From assembly GCF_015351105.1 (NCBI RefSeq), contig NZ_JADKRR010000001.1, positions 682,001 through 746,000 of the forward strand: a DNA stretch of 64,000 bases. The letters run 5' to 3'. A model generated the notes under the pieces. The model made no database searches. It saw only the letters and a list, made by a program, of their open reading frames with translations, and was not told where the DNA came from. Origin of the DNA: Clavibacter sp. VKM Ac-2872. Its GTDB lineage: Bacteria; Actinomycetota; Actinomycetes; Actinomycetales; Microbacteriaceae. The translations under genes were made by a program, and so were the position numbers. This document shows, piece by piece, positions 54,303 to 64,000 of this stretch. Position 1 is the first letter of the stretch. Every line of letters begins with the position of its first letter.

Positions 54303-55274
54303 ATGCGCATCCGTCCGCGATCCACCCCCGCCTCGACCCCGGCGGCCTCCGCCGGCCGGACCCGTCACGCGTACGCCGCGCTGGCGCTCGTCGGCGGCCT
54401 CGCCGCCGCCGGTCTCGCGGTGCCGTCCGCCGCATCGGCCGCCGACGCGGCGACCGACGCGACCGTCGTCGTCCCCGCGTCCGCCGACCAGGCCGCCGCC
54501 GCGGCGCACTGGACGCCCGCCGCCCGCGCCGCCGCCCTCGCCGCCGACGCCTCGACCGTCGACGCCTCGGCCTCGCGGTACGCGACCCTGTCCACGTCGG
54601 CGGACGCGACCGCCGCGGACGCCGCGGCGGTCCCCCACCCCGACCAGCCGTTCGTCGGCGTCCTCTTCTACGTCGCGGGCGGGCGGAACCACGCGTGCAC
54701 GGCGAGCGTCGTCGACACCCCGACCGGCGACACGATCGCGACCGCCGCCCACTGCCTGGTCGACCAGCGCACCGGCGCCGCGACCCCCCTGGCCACCTTC
54801 ATCCCCGGCGCGCAGGGCGCCGCGGCGCCGCACGGCATCTGGCCGGTGCGCGTCGCGGCCGTCTCCTCCGCGTGGACCACGAGCGGCCGTCCCTCGGACG
54901 ACGCCGGGTTCGCGCGCGTGAGCGGCCCCGCGGGCGAGGTGCTCGCGGCGTCGGTCGGCGCGGCCGAGCCCGTCTTCGGATCGACGCTCGTGCCGGCCAC
55001 CGGCCAGGCGCCGAGCCTCGCGATCCTCGGCTACCCGGCCGCCGGATCCGCCACGGCCGGGCTCGAGGCGTGCCAGGGCCGCCCGCAGCACGACGCCGGC
55101 GGTCAGACCTCCCTGCCGTGCGCGCTCGGGAAGGGCGCGGCCGGATCCCCGGTGCTGACGTTCACCGGCGAGCAGCACGCGGTCGTCGCGCGGGCCTCCG
55201 CGGGCCGAGGCGTGCTCCTCGCCACGTGGGGCGCGGAGGCGCAGCGCGCCTTCTCCTCGCTCCAGGGGCGGTAG
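54303..55274 (+). CDS. Secreted trypsin-like serine protease
   Basis: A 323-residue protein. The signal peptide is about 1-46 (RHAYAALALVGGLAAAGLAVPSAASAAD). An Ala/Asp/Thr-rich pro-region precedes the catalytic domain. His is in TIATAAHCLVD, Asp in SDDAGFARV, and Ser probably in GKGAAGSPVL, where the usual GDSGGP is replaced by the GxGxxGSP form of glutamyl-endopeptidase-like relatives. Four Cys could pair. GGAGGA lies before the ATG. Plant-pathogenic Clavibacter export several serine proteases as virulence factors, but this one does not clearly match the Chp/Pat-1 type. Confidence 0.85.
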   Translation: MRIRPRSTPASTPAASAGRTRHAYAALALVGGLAAAGLAVPSAASAADAATDATVVVPASADQAAAAAHWTPAARAAALAADASTVDASASRYATLSTSADATAADAAAVPHPDQPFVGVLFYVAGGRNHACTASVVDTPTGDTIATAAHCLVDQRTGAATPLATFIPGAQGAAAPHGIWPVRVAAVSSAWTTSGRPSDDAGFARVSGPAGEVLAASVGAAEPVFGSTLVPATGQAPSLAILGYPAAGSATAGLEACQGRPQHDAGGQTSLPCALGKGAAGSPVLTFTGEQHAVVARASAGRGVLLATWGAEAQRAFSSLQGR

Positions 55275-55284
55275 CCGCCCCGCG

Positions 55285-55330
55285 GGCGGCGGTCCGGTGT
55301 CCGCCGAGCGCCGGACACCGGACCGCCGCC
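55285..55330 (+). terminator. Very strong 18-bp terminator hairpin after the protease
   Basis: GGCGGCGGTCCGGTGTCC pairs perfectly with its complement over 18 bp around a 10-nt loop, just past the stop. The following roughly 45 nt carry the glgX promoter. Confidence 0.8.
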
Positions 55331-55373
55331 TGGGGATCGCCCTTCGTGCACGAAGGAGTTGGGCGGGCGCGAG

Positions 55374-55379
55374 CATACT
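55374..55379 (+). promoter_or_regulatory. Candidate -10 for leaderless glgX
   Basis: CATACT ends six nt before the GTG of glgX, with no ribosome site, so a leaderless transcript is likely. Confidence 0.4.
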
Positions 55380-55385
55380 GAACCG

Positions 55386-57467
<2,082 letters not shown>

Positions 57468-57485
57468 CCGCACCCGCGAGATCGA

Positions 57486-57519
57486 CCGACGCGCCCTCGG
57501 GATTCCGGGGGCGCGTCGG
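57486..57519 (+). terminator. glgX terminator hairpin
   Basis: CCGACGCGCCC and its complement, 11 bp, extended inward by four pairs, with a GATT loop, 18 nt past the glgX stop. Confidence 0.75.
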
Positions 57520-57594
57520 CGCGTCCGGGGCGGGCGCCGGGCGGGCGTACCGTGGGGATGCCCCGTTTCCGCTCCCGGGGAGATCGGACCCCGT

Positions 57595-58656
57595 GTGACG
57601 TCATCGCCCGCCCCCAGGCCGCCGTCGACCCGGACGCTCGACCTCGAGGCCGCGATGCGCGCGAGCGTCGGCCTTCTCGTGCCGCTCGTCGTGCTGCTCG
57701 CGATCGACCGGCTCGACCTCGCCCTGTACGCGTCGTTCGGCGCCTTCACCGGGCTCTACGGGCGGAACGAGCGGTACCGGCTGCGGCTCGCGAGCGTGGG
57801 CGCCGGGGCCGGGATGATGCTCGTCGCGATCTCCACCGGCGTGCTGCTGGCGCTCGCCGACGCGCCGCTCGCGCTCGAGGCCGTGGGGCTCGCGATCGTG
57901 CTGGGCGGGGCGTCCCTCGTGTCGACGGCCATGAGCCTCGTGCCGCCGCATCCGCTCTTCCCCGTGTTCGGGCTCGTCGTCTGCGCGGCCGTGCCGGTGG
58001 ACGCGGCCCAGGCGCGCGACGCGCTCGTGACGGCGATCGCCGCGATCCTGTTCTCCGCGGGCGTGTGCATGTCCGGCTGGCTGCTGCGGCGGTGGGCGCC
58101 GGACGCGCACGCGCACCGGTTCCGCGCGCTGCCGCGGATCCCCGTGCGCGACGCCGCCGTGCACCGCGACCCGGCCGCGTGGACCGCGGTGGTCGCCAAC
58201 GTCGTCGGGGCGCTCGTGGCGGGCGCGATCGCGGTGGCGCTCGGCCTCGGGCACCACTACTGGGCGGTCGTGACGCTCGTCGCGGTGCTGCCCGTGGTGC
58301 GCGGACCGCTGTCCTTCACGCGCGTGGCGCACCGGGTTCTCGGGACGCTCGCCGGGTCGGTCGTGGCCGCGGGGATCCTCGCGCTGCACCTGCCGGCGCC
58401 CGCCGTGATCGCCGTCGCCGTCGCGTGCCAGTTCGCCGCCGAGCTCGCGGTCGGGAAGCACTACGGGCTGGCGCTCGTCTTCATCACGCCGCTCGCGCTC
58501 GTGATGGGCGGCCTCGGCCGGACGCTGCCGGTGCTGCCGCTCGTCGCGGACCGGGTGGTCGACACGGTCGTGGGCGCGGCGGTCGGCGTGCTCGTGATCC
58601 TCGTGCTGCGCACGCTGGCGGCGCGGCGTCAGCGGCCGGCGGCGGGGACACCGTAG
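57595..58656 (+). CDS. FUSC-family (fusaric-acid resistance-like) membrane protein
   Basis: A 353-residue protein with two sets of six hydrophobic helices. AMRASVGLLVPLVVLLAIDRLDLALYASFGAFTGLYGR resembles the N-terminal half of FUSC/ArAE proteins, and HHYWAVVTLVAVLPVVRGPLSFTRVAHRVLGTLAGSVVAAGIL matches the conserved second half with the internal FUSC_2 signature. No cytosolic insertion domain. Probably exports an aromatic acid. GTG start; no ribosome site obvious. Confidence 0.88.
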   Translation: MTSSPAPRPPSTRTLDLEAAMRASVGLLVPLVVLLAIDRLDLALYASFGAFTGLYGRNERYRLRLASVGAGAGMMLVAISTGVLLALADAPLALEAVGLAIVLGGASLVSTAMSLVPPHPLFPVFGLVVCAAVPVDAAQARDALVTAIAAILFSAGVCMSGWLLRRWAPDAHAHRFRALPRIPVRDAAVHRDPAAWTAVVANVVGALVAGAIAVALGLGHHYWAVVTLVAVLPVVRGPLSFTRVAHRVLGTLAGSVVAAGILALHLPAPAVIAVAVACQFAAELAVGKHYGLALVFITPLALVMGGLGRTLPVLPLVADRVVDTVVGAAVGVLVILVLRTLAARRQRPAAGTP

Positions 58657-58922
58657 CGGCGGACGACGCAGAGGATGCCGCCGGTCAGCGCGAGCGCCGC
58701 GACGGCGCCGCAGAGGAGCGCCTGCCGGCCGAGCGCCTCGTACTCGGGCGAGGTCGCGATGCCGTAGTCGGCCGGGGGCAGCTCGTCGATGAGGATGGTG
58801 CTCTGGGCCAGCGTGACGGCGGCGAGCAGCGCGGCGGACACGAGGACCGCAAAGCAGAGCACGGCGCCGGCGACCAGCAGCCGGTCGCGGGAGCGACCCG
58901 GGCTGGCGGATGCGGCGGCCAT
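58629..58922 (-). CDS. Small two-helix membrane protein
   Basis: 97 residues with helices at about 15-38 and 68-88 joined by an acidic loop with STILIDELPPADYGI. Overlaps the end of the FUSC gene by 28 nt in convergent orientation. Unrecognised. Same strand as and close to the lipoprotein upstream, so possibly cotranscribed with it. Confidence 0.7.
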   Translation of the reverse strand: MAAASASPGRSRDRLLVAGAVLCFAVLVSAALLAAVTLAQSTILIDELPPADYGIATSPEYEALGRQALLCGAVAALALTGGILCVVRRYGVPAAGR

Positions 58923-58934
58923 GGCGCGACGGGC

Positions 58935-59333
58935 CTAGGGGAGGACCGTGGTGCTCCAGCCGTAGATGCGGCCGTTCGCGCCGAAGAGGTTCCAGCCGTC
59001 GGCGCAGGTGACCGTCGCGGGGTCGATCTCCGGCGGCCACCAGGTGTCCTGGATGGCGCTCATCTGCAGGTCGGTGCAGCCGCCGGGCGCGGGCGCGGGC
59101 GTCGCGGTCTGGACGGCGACGATGCTGCCGGCCTTCGCCTCGGACTTGGTGCGGATGAGGGTGCCGTCGGCCGGGATCCACGTCGGCATCGCCGTGCCGA
59201 GCGCGGTCTGGGCGTCCGCCGTGGTCGCGTAGATCTCGGTGGTGGGCGACGTGAACTGCGCGCTGGCCCCGCATCCGGACAGGAGCGCCGCGCTCGCGAC
59301 GGCGGCCAGGACGGTGAGGGTCGGTCGATGCAT
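58935..59333 (-). CDS. Small secreted lipoprotein
   Basis: 132 residues. The lipobox LLSGC gives Cys21. The mature part contains WIPADGTLIRTKSEAKAGSIVAVQT and a Cys-containing ADGWNLFGANGRIYGW, a pattern seen in actinobacterial small envelope lipoproteins of unknown function. Two further Cys may be bonded. ATG at 59333. Confidence 0.8.
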   Translation of the reverse strand: MHRPTLTVLAAVASAALLSGCGASAQFTSPTTEIYATTADAQTALGTAMPTWIPADGTLIRTKSEAKAGSIVAVQTATPAPAPGGCTDLQMSAIQDTWWPPEIDPATVTCADGWNLFGANGRIYGWSTTVLP

Positions 59334-59350
59334 CCCCCTAGTGTGCCTCG

Positions 59351-59749
59351 TCAGCGGCGGCGGCGGATCCGGATGGGCCCCTTGGCGGTGGAGGGATCGA
59401 CGACCGACCCCTTCTGGGTGATCTCCACCTCGCCCACCTCGACGAGTCGTCGGGCCGCGCGTCGGGCGGGCTCCATGAGCTCGCGCCAGTCGTCGGGCGA
59501 CTCCGCGCGGGCGGCCTCGGACGGGCAGATCGTGGCGCCGCCGGCGCGGTGCGCGAGGAGGTCGAGGATCCGCCGCTCGAGCCGCGCGTCGACGTCGGTG
59601 ACGCCCCGGCGTCGGCACGCGTCGCTGCAGTAGCGCACCTGATCCCAGTCGCGCTCCCACTTCTTGCGCCACTCGACGGTGCGGCCGCACGAGGCGCAGG
59701 TCTTGGGCTCGGGGACGGTGTCCTTCGTGCTCGATGCCCGGTGCGCCAT
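59351..59749 (-). CDS. DUF2256 and DUF3253 domain protein
   Basis: A 132-residue protein. The N-terminal zinc-type [30 protein letters not shown] (residues about 18-47) is the DUF2256 pattern, here with two CxxC-like pairs. The remainder ([23 protein letters not shown], ..., [23 protein letters not shown]) is DUF3253, a winged-helix-like domain. Cytoplasmic; function unknown. A start 17 codons upstream is possible. Confidence 0.88.
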   Translation of the reverse strand: MAHRASSTKDTVPEPKTCASCGRTVEWRKKWERDWDQVRYCSDACRRRGVTDVDARLERRILDLLAHRAGGATICPSEAARAESPDDWRELMEPARRAARRLVEVGEVEITQKGSVVDPSTAKGPIRIRRRR

Positions 59750-59937
59750 CCCTCCAGCATGCTCCGCGGACAGGGGCGATGGCGGGATGCGATGACGCAC
59801 TACTGAAAACCCGGCGCGAGCGGGGATTTCCCGACGCCGGATGCGATACTTCCCCCACGGGGCGGGTTCCCGGTGCGGGCGATCAGCGGTCCGAGCGACC
59901 GCCGCACCCGCGGCCCGCGTCCCACAAGGAGCACCCC

Positions 59938-62900
59938 CTGCATCTCCTCTCCGTCTTCAGCCTCCGCAACCGGGCACTGATCGCGCTCATCACGATCGTC
60001 ATCGGGGTGTTCGGCGGCATCGCGCTGACGACGCTCAAGCAGGAGCTCATCCCGTCGGTGTCGTTCCCGCAGCTCGCGGTCGTCACGGCGTACCCGGGCG
60101 CGTCGCCCGCGGTCGTGGACACCGACGTGTCGACGCCCATCGAGCGCGCCATCCAGGCGGTCCCGGGCCTCGAGTCCTCCACCGCGACCTCGCGCACCGA
60201 CTCGTCCGTCATCTCCGCGTCGTTCACCTACGGCACCGACCTCGCGACGGCCGAGCAGAAGATCGACCAGGCCATCAACCGGATCCGCACCACGCTGCCC
60301 GACGGGATCGACCCGGTCGTGATCGCGGGCAGCATCGACGACCTGCCGGTGATCCAGATCGCCGTCACGAGCGACCTCAGCCCGCAGGACCTCACGGCCG
60401 CGCTCGAGCGGTCGACGCTCGGGGACATCCGCAAGCTCGCGGGCGTGCGCGACGCGAGCCTGCTCGGCACGGTCGGGCAGCGCGTGGTCATCACCCCGGA
60501 TCCCGCCAAGTTGCAGGCCGAGGGCCTCTCGAACCAGGCCATCCGCGACGCGCTCGACGCGAACGGGAAGCTCCTCCCCGCCGGCTCGGTGACGGAGGAC
60601 GGCACCACGCTGTCGGTGCAGTCGGGGACGCGCCTCGGATCCACGCAGGACCTCGCCTCGCTGCCGCTGCTGGGCGCGGCGGGCGGGCGTCAGCTCACGA
60701 TCGGCGACGTCGCGACCGTGGAGCTCGGACAGGACCCGACCACCGGCATCTCGCGCGTCGACGGCCAGCCGTCCCTCACCATCGCGGTGACGAAGACGCC
60801 AGCGGGCAACACGGTCGACGTGTCGCACCTCGTCACCCAGCTGCTGCCGCAGCTCTCCGACGACCTGGGGAGCAACACGAAGTTCACCGTCGTGTTCGAC
60901 CAGGCGCCGTTCATCGAGCAGTCGATCTCGAGCCTCACCACCGAGGGCCTGCTCGGCCTCGTGTTCGCGGTGCTCGTGATCCTCGTCTTCCTCATGTCGA
61001 TCCGGTCGACCATCGTGACCGCGATCTCCATCCCGGCGTCCGTGCTCATCACCTTCATCGGGATGCTCGCCTCCGGCTACACGCTCAACATCATCACGCT
61101 CGGCGCGCTCACGATCGCGGTCGGGCGCGTGGTCGACGACTCGATCGTGGTGATCGAGAACATCAAGCGGCACCTCTCCTTCACGCCCGACCGGCTGGAC
61201 GCGATCCGCGCGGCCGTGCGGGAGGTCGCGGGCGCGGTCACGGCCTCGACCGCGACGACCGTCGCGGTGTTCCTGCCCATCGCGCTCGTCGGCGACATCA
61301 CGGGCGAGCTCTTCCGGCCCTTCGCGCTGACCGTGACCATCGCGCTCGCCGCGTCGCTGTTCGTCGCGCTGACGATCGTGCCGGTGCTCGCGTACTGGTT
61401 CCTGCGGCCCGAGGGCGAGTCGCGTCGGGCGCGGAGGAAGGCCGCCGCGGCGGCCGCGGCGGAGACCACGCGCACGGGCGCGCACGCCGCCGTCCGGGGA
61501 TCCACCGACGACCGGGGGCGCTCGGGCCGACGGGCGCGCGGATCGCACGCCGCGGACGGCGAGAGCGGCAGTGAGGGCATCGGCGCCCCGACGCGCCTCC
61601 AGCGCGGCTACCGGCCCATCCTCGCCTGGACGCTCAAGCACTCGGCGGTGACGCTGGTCCTCGCGATCCTCGTGCTCGGCGGCACCGTGGCGCTCATCCC
61701 GAGCATGAAGACCAACTTCCTCGGCGACAGCGGGCAGAACACGCTCACCGTCTCGCAGGAGCTGCCGAGCGACACGAGCCTCGAGGCGCAGGACACCGCG
61801 GCCACGAAGGTGGAGCAGGCGCTCATCGGCGTGCAGGGCGTCGACACCGTGCAGACCTCGATCGGCTCGGACAGCACCTCGCTCACCTCGGCGTTCGGGG
61901 GCGGCGGCGGGATCACGTTCGCGCTCACCACCGACGCGGACGCCGACCAGGACGCCATCCGCGAGCGCGTGCGCACCGCGGTCGACGGCCTCACCGACGT
62001 GGGCGACGTGTCGCTCGCGGCGTCGTCGGGCGGGTTCTCCTCGAGCGACATCACCGTGGAGATCACCGCCAACGACTCCGACGACCTCACGACCTCGGCC
62101 GACGCGGTCCTCGCGGCCGTCAAGGACATCCCGTCCATCGAGCAGGCCACGAGCAACCTCTCGGAGACGCAGCCGTACATCGCGGTGACCGTCGACCGGG
62201 CCAAGGCCGCGGCTGCCGGGCTCAGCGAGCAGGCCGTGGGCGGCATCGTCACGGCGAGCCGCCTGCCGGCCGCGGTCGGGCAGGTCGTCATCGACGAGAA
62301 GACGCTCTCCATCTACATCCAGGACCCGGACGCCGCGCAGAGCCTGCAGGGGCTGCGCGACTTCCGGATCCCCACCGCGCGCGGCTTCGTGCCGCTCAGC
62401 GACCTCGCGACCGTCGAGGTGACCGACGGCCCAGCGACCGTCACGACCACGGGCGGGTTCCGCAGCGCGACCGTGAGCGCGACGCCCGGCAGCGACGACG
62501 TGGGCTTCGCCTCGTCCGAGGTCTCGCAGGCCGTCGCGGGCGTGCAGCTGCCGGCCGGCGCGCAGGCGTCGCTCGGCGGCGTCGCATCGCAGCAGTCGAA
62601 CGCGTTCGGGCAGCTCGGGCTCGCGGTGCTGGCGGCGATCCTGATCGTCTACATCATCATGGTCGCGACGTTCCGGAGCCTCATCCAGCCGCTCGTGCTG
62701 CTCGTCTCGGTGCCGTTCGCGGCGACCGGCGCGGTGCTGCTGCAGGTGGTGACGGGGATCCCGCTGGGCGTCGCGTCGATCATCGGCCTGCTGATGCTCG
62801 TGGGCATCGTGGTGACCAACGCGATCGTGCTCATCGACCTCGTGAACCAGTACCGGACGCGCGGCATGGCGCTCCGCGAGGCGATCCTGCAGGGTGCGGG

Positions 62901-63192
62901 GCGCCGGCTCCGGCCCATCCTCATGACGGCGCTGGCGACGATCTTCGCGCTGCTGCCGCTCGCGATCGGGCTCACCGGGCACGGCGGGTTCATCTCGCAG
63001 CCGCTCGCGATCGTCGTGATCGGCGGCCTGCTCTCGTCCACCGTGCTGACCCTGCTCGTGCTGCCGTCGCTGTACTCGCTCGTCGAGCGCGCGGGCCTCA
63101 GGATCCGGGCGCGCGGCGAGCGGAAGCGGGCCGAGCGCGGGCTGCCGGCGGGCGGATCCGCGTCGACGACCGAGGCCGGCGCCGCGGGCTGA
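59938..63192 (+). CDS. RND-family efflux transporter permease, apparent CTG start
   Basis: A 1084-residue RND transporter of the HAE/MMPL-like class with 12 helices in two halves. [29 protein letters not shown] is helix 1, [21 protein letters not shown] the proton-relay Asp pair in helix 4. A cytoplasmic insert of about 65 residues ([11 protein letters not shown]..., [11 protein letters not shown]) separates the halves, and the second half repeats the layout ([27 protein letters not shown]). AAGGAG sits six nt upstream of CTG 59938. No ATG/GTG/TTG start preserves helix 1 with a ribosome site. No adaptor gene adjoins. Confidence 0.9.
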   Translation: MHLLSVFSLRNRALIALITIVIGVFGGIALTTLKQELIPSVSFPQLAVVTAYPGASPAVVDTDVSTPIERAIQAVPGLESSTATSRTDSSVISASFTYGTDLATAEQKIDQAINRIRTTLPDGIDPVVIAGSIDDLPVIQIAVTSDLSPQDLTAALERSTLGDIRKLAGVRDASLLGTVGQRVVITPDPAKLQAEGLSNQAIRDALDANGKLLPAGSVTEDGTTLSVQSGTRLGSTQDLASLPLLGAAGGRQLTIGDVATVELGQDPTTGISRVDGQPSLTIAVTKTPAGNTVDVSHLVTQLLPQLSDDLGSNTKFTVVFDQAPFIEQSISSLTTEGLLGLVFAVLVILVFLMSIRSTIVTAISIPASVLITFIGMLASGYTLNIITLGALTIAVGRVVDDSIVVIENIKRHLSFTPDRLDAIRAAVREVAGAVTASTATTVAVFLPIALVGDITGELFRPFALTVTIALAASLFVALTIVPVLAYWFLRPEGESRRARRKAAAAAAAETTRTGAHAAVRGSTDDRGRSGRRARGSHAADGESGSEGIGAPTRLQRGYRPILAWTLKHSAVTLVLAILVLGGTVALIPSMKTNFLGDSGQNTLTVSQELPSDTSLEAQDTAATKVEQALIGVQGVDTVQTSIGSDSTSLTSAFGGGGGITFALTTDADADQDAIRERVRTAVDGLTDVGDVSLAASSGGFSSSDITVEITANDSDDLTTSADAVLAAVKDIPSIEQATSNLSETQPYIAVTVDRAKAAAAGLSEQAVGGIVTASRLPAAVGQVVIDEKTLSIYIQDPDAAQSLQGLRDFRIPTARGFVPLSDLATVEVTDGPATVTTTGGFRSATVSATPGSDDVGFASSEVSQAVAGVQLPAGAQASLGGVASQQSNAFGQLGLAVLAAILIVYIIMVATFRSLIQPLVLLVSVPFAATGAVLLQVVTGIPLGVASIIGLLMLVGIVVTNAIVLIDLVNQYRTRGMALREAILQGAGRRLRPILMTALATIFALLPLAIGLTGHGGFISQPLAIVVIGGLLSSTVLTLLVLPSLYSLVERAGLRIRARGERKRAERGLPAGGSASTTEAGAAG

Positions 63193-63206
63193 CCCCGCTC
63201 CCGACC

Positions 63207-63240
63207 CCGCCCGGGGGCGCCGCGGGGCGCGCCCGGGCGG
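63207..63240 (+). terminator. RND gene terminator hairpin
   Basis: CCGCCCGGG and CCCGGGCGG arms around a GC-rich loop with inner pairing, 15 nt past the stop. Confidence 0.7.
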
Positions 63241-63511
63241 AGCGCTGCCCTGGTGCCCGGGGCGCCGGTCCGGTAGTGTGCTCCAGTCGGCTCTTGACAC
63301 CGCTACCGGACCATCCATCCGGGCGGATCGGATTTGTCAGTCAGGTGGGCCGGTTTCCCCCTCTCGTTCCGCAGAGGGGTACGTCACGCGATGACACGGC
63401 CCCCGGTCGACGACTGCCCGGGTTGAGAGCAGCTCTGCGCACCCTGATCCTGTAGCGCGCTGCTTCGCACATGCGCATTGTCATGCATCCGAGCAGAACG
63501 AGGAATCCCTC
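63241..63511 (+). other. Long structured leader upstream of the last gene
   Basis: 270 nt with no credible gene. TTGACA at 63294-63299 is a good -35 candidate. Downstream are hairpin-forming segments, including CCCCTCT...AGAGGGG (63358-63379) and AGAGC/GCTCT-type repeats near 63425. A leader of roughly 190 nt fits known autoregulated cold-shock and RNA-helicase mRNAs. Confidence 0.4.
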
Positions 63512-64000
63512 ATGCCCTACAACAACGACTCCCCGCGCGGCGCCAAGCGCGCCCCCGCGGGATCCCGCAGCCCGAACCACCGCGGCTACAACTCCGATCC
63601 CGCGCCCAAGAAGCAGCGCTGGAACGCCGACGAGCGCGCGCAGCGCTCCGGCCAGGACGACCGCCCCCAGCGCGGCGGCGCCGCCCGTCCCGCGCGCGGC
63701 GGCGACCGCCCCAACTGGGAGCCCCGCGCCGAGCGCCCCGCCGGTCGCGGCGAGCGTCCCGCGTATGGCGACCGCCCGAACCGCGCCGGCCAGCGTCCCG
63801 AGCGCGGCGACGCCCGCCCGCAGCGCGGCGAGCGTCCCTCGTACGGCGGCGGGAACGACCGCGGCCAGCGCAGCGAGCGTCCCTCGTACGGCGCCGAGCG
63901 CGGACAGCGCTCCGAGCGTCCGTCGTACGGGAACTCGCGTCCCGACCGTGGCGGCGAGCGCTCCGAGCGTCCGTCCTACAACGACCGCGCGCCGCGCAAC
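63512..64000 (+). CDS. N-terminus of a probable DEAD-box RNA helicase, partial at window end
   Basis: 163 codons open to the window edge. GAGGA precedes the ATG. The sequence is disordered, basic and Arg/Gly/Pro-rich, with PKKQRWNADERAQRSG near residue 33, which resembles the N-termini of DEAD/DEAH-box helicases in Microbacteriaceae. At least five copies of an ERPSYG-type repeat occur (ERPAYGDR, ERPSYGGG, ERPSYGAE, ERPSYGNS, ERPSYNDR). The helicase core would lie beyond 64000, so the identity is inference. Confidence 0.55.
   Translation, partial: MPYNNDSPRGAKRAPAGSRSPNHRGYNSDPAPKKQRWNADERAQRSGQDDRPQRGGAARPARGGDRPNWEPRAERPAGRGERPAYGDRPNRAGQRPERGDARPQRGERPSYGGGNDRGQRSERPSYGAERGQRSERPSYGNSRPDRGGERSERPSYNDRAPRN

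Noticed and set aside
54303-55274. Assignment of the secreted protease to the Clavibacter Chp/Pat-1 virulence family.
   Set aside because: Catalytic surroundings (GKGAAGSP) and the Ala-rich pro-region do not clearly match; left as a generic trypsin-like protease.

Overview
The window is very GC-rich DNA (about 70% or more by eye) from an actinobacterium. Dense coding, many GTG starts, 1-14 nt stop/start overlaps, several apparently leaderless promoters, the split purSQL and purF/purM/purC/purD loci, a DUF3073 gene beside purM and a fused CopD/CtaG protein all point to the family Microbacteriaceae, most likely Clavibacter or a close relative. This placement is inference from gene content and style, since there is no rRNA in the window. 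I found no tRNA, rRNA, CRISPR array or recognisable insertion sequence.

Layout. 0-3.2 kb: a membrane acyltransferase, an SGNH-type lipoprotein and an endonuclease/phosphatase-fold hydrolase. 3.4-7.7 kb: the minus-strand operon purS-purQ-purL with a trailing dienelactone hydrolase. 7.7-11.6 kb: a small catabolic locus (DUF2848 protein, MHS-type transporter, FCD-type GntR regulator, carbon-nitrogen hydrolase) tied together by two copies of the palindrome TGTATACA. 11.6-18.9 kb: a tightly overlapping six-gene minus-strand operon encoding an S-adenosylhomocysteine-hydrolase-like protein, two Gfo/Idh/MocA dehydrogenases, a B12-binding-type radical SAM enzyme, a methionyl-tRNA-synthetase-like protein and an MFS transporter. 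It looks like an undescribed biosynthetic pathway. 19.0-22.2 kb: an aldo/keto reductase, and a Fur-family regulator with catalase.

22.3-25.4 kb is a clearly foreign, much lower-GC insertion. It carries a Rad50/RloC-like ATPase with a zinc-hook CPVC motif and a small partner protein; both contain an R-x5-H motif of the kind found in HEPN ribonucleases. This is the best candidate for an undescribed defence (abortive-infection-like) system. The hexamer GGATCC, extremely frequent in the rest of the window, is absent here.

25.4-41.4 kb holds two GNAT acetyltransferases, an AI-2E-family/DUF1206/PhzF operon, a CBS-domain membrane protein, a DsbA-like thiol protein, copper/cytochrome-oxidase assembly (CopD-CtaG), a decayed kinase gene, a MarR/monooxygenase pair around a perfect operator, a glycosyltransferase and an unusual three-domain fusion (acyl-CoA dehydrogenase-like, PIG-L deacetylase, methyltransferase). 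41.8-48.2 kb is the second purine region (purC, purD, purF, purM, DUF3073). 48.4-59.7 kb contains a flavoprotein, a KimA-like potassium symporter, a YczE membrane protein with its divergent MocR regulator, a secreted trypsin-like protease, glgX, a FUSC-type membrane protein and small envelope proteins. 59.9-64 kb has an RND transporter that appears to start with CTG, then a long structured leader and the repetitive N-terminus of what is probably a DEAD-box RNA helicase running off the window.
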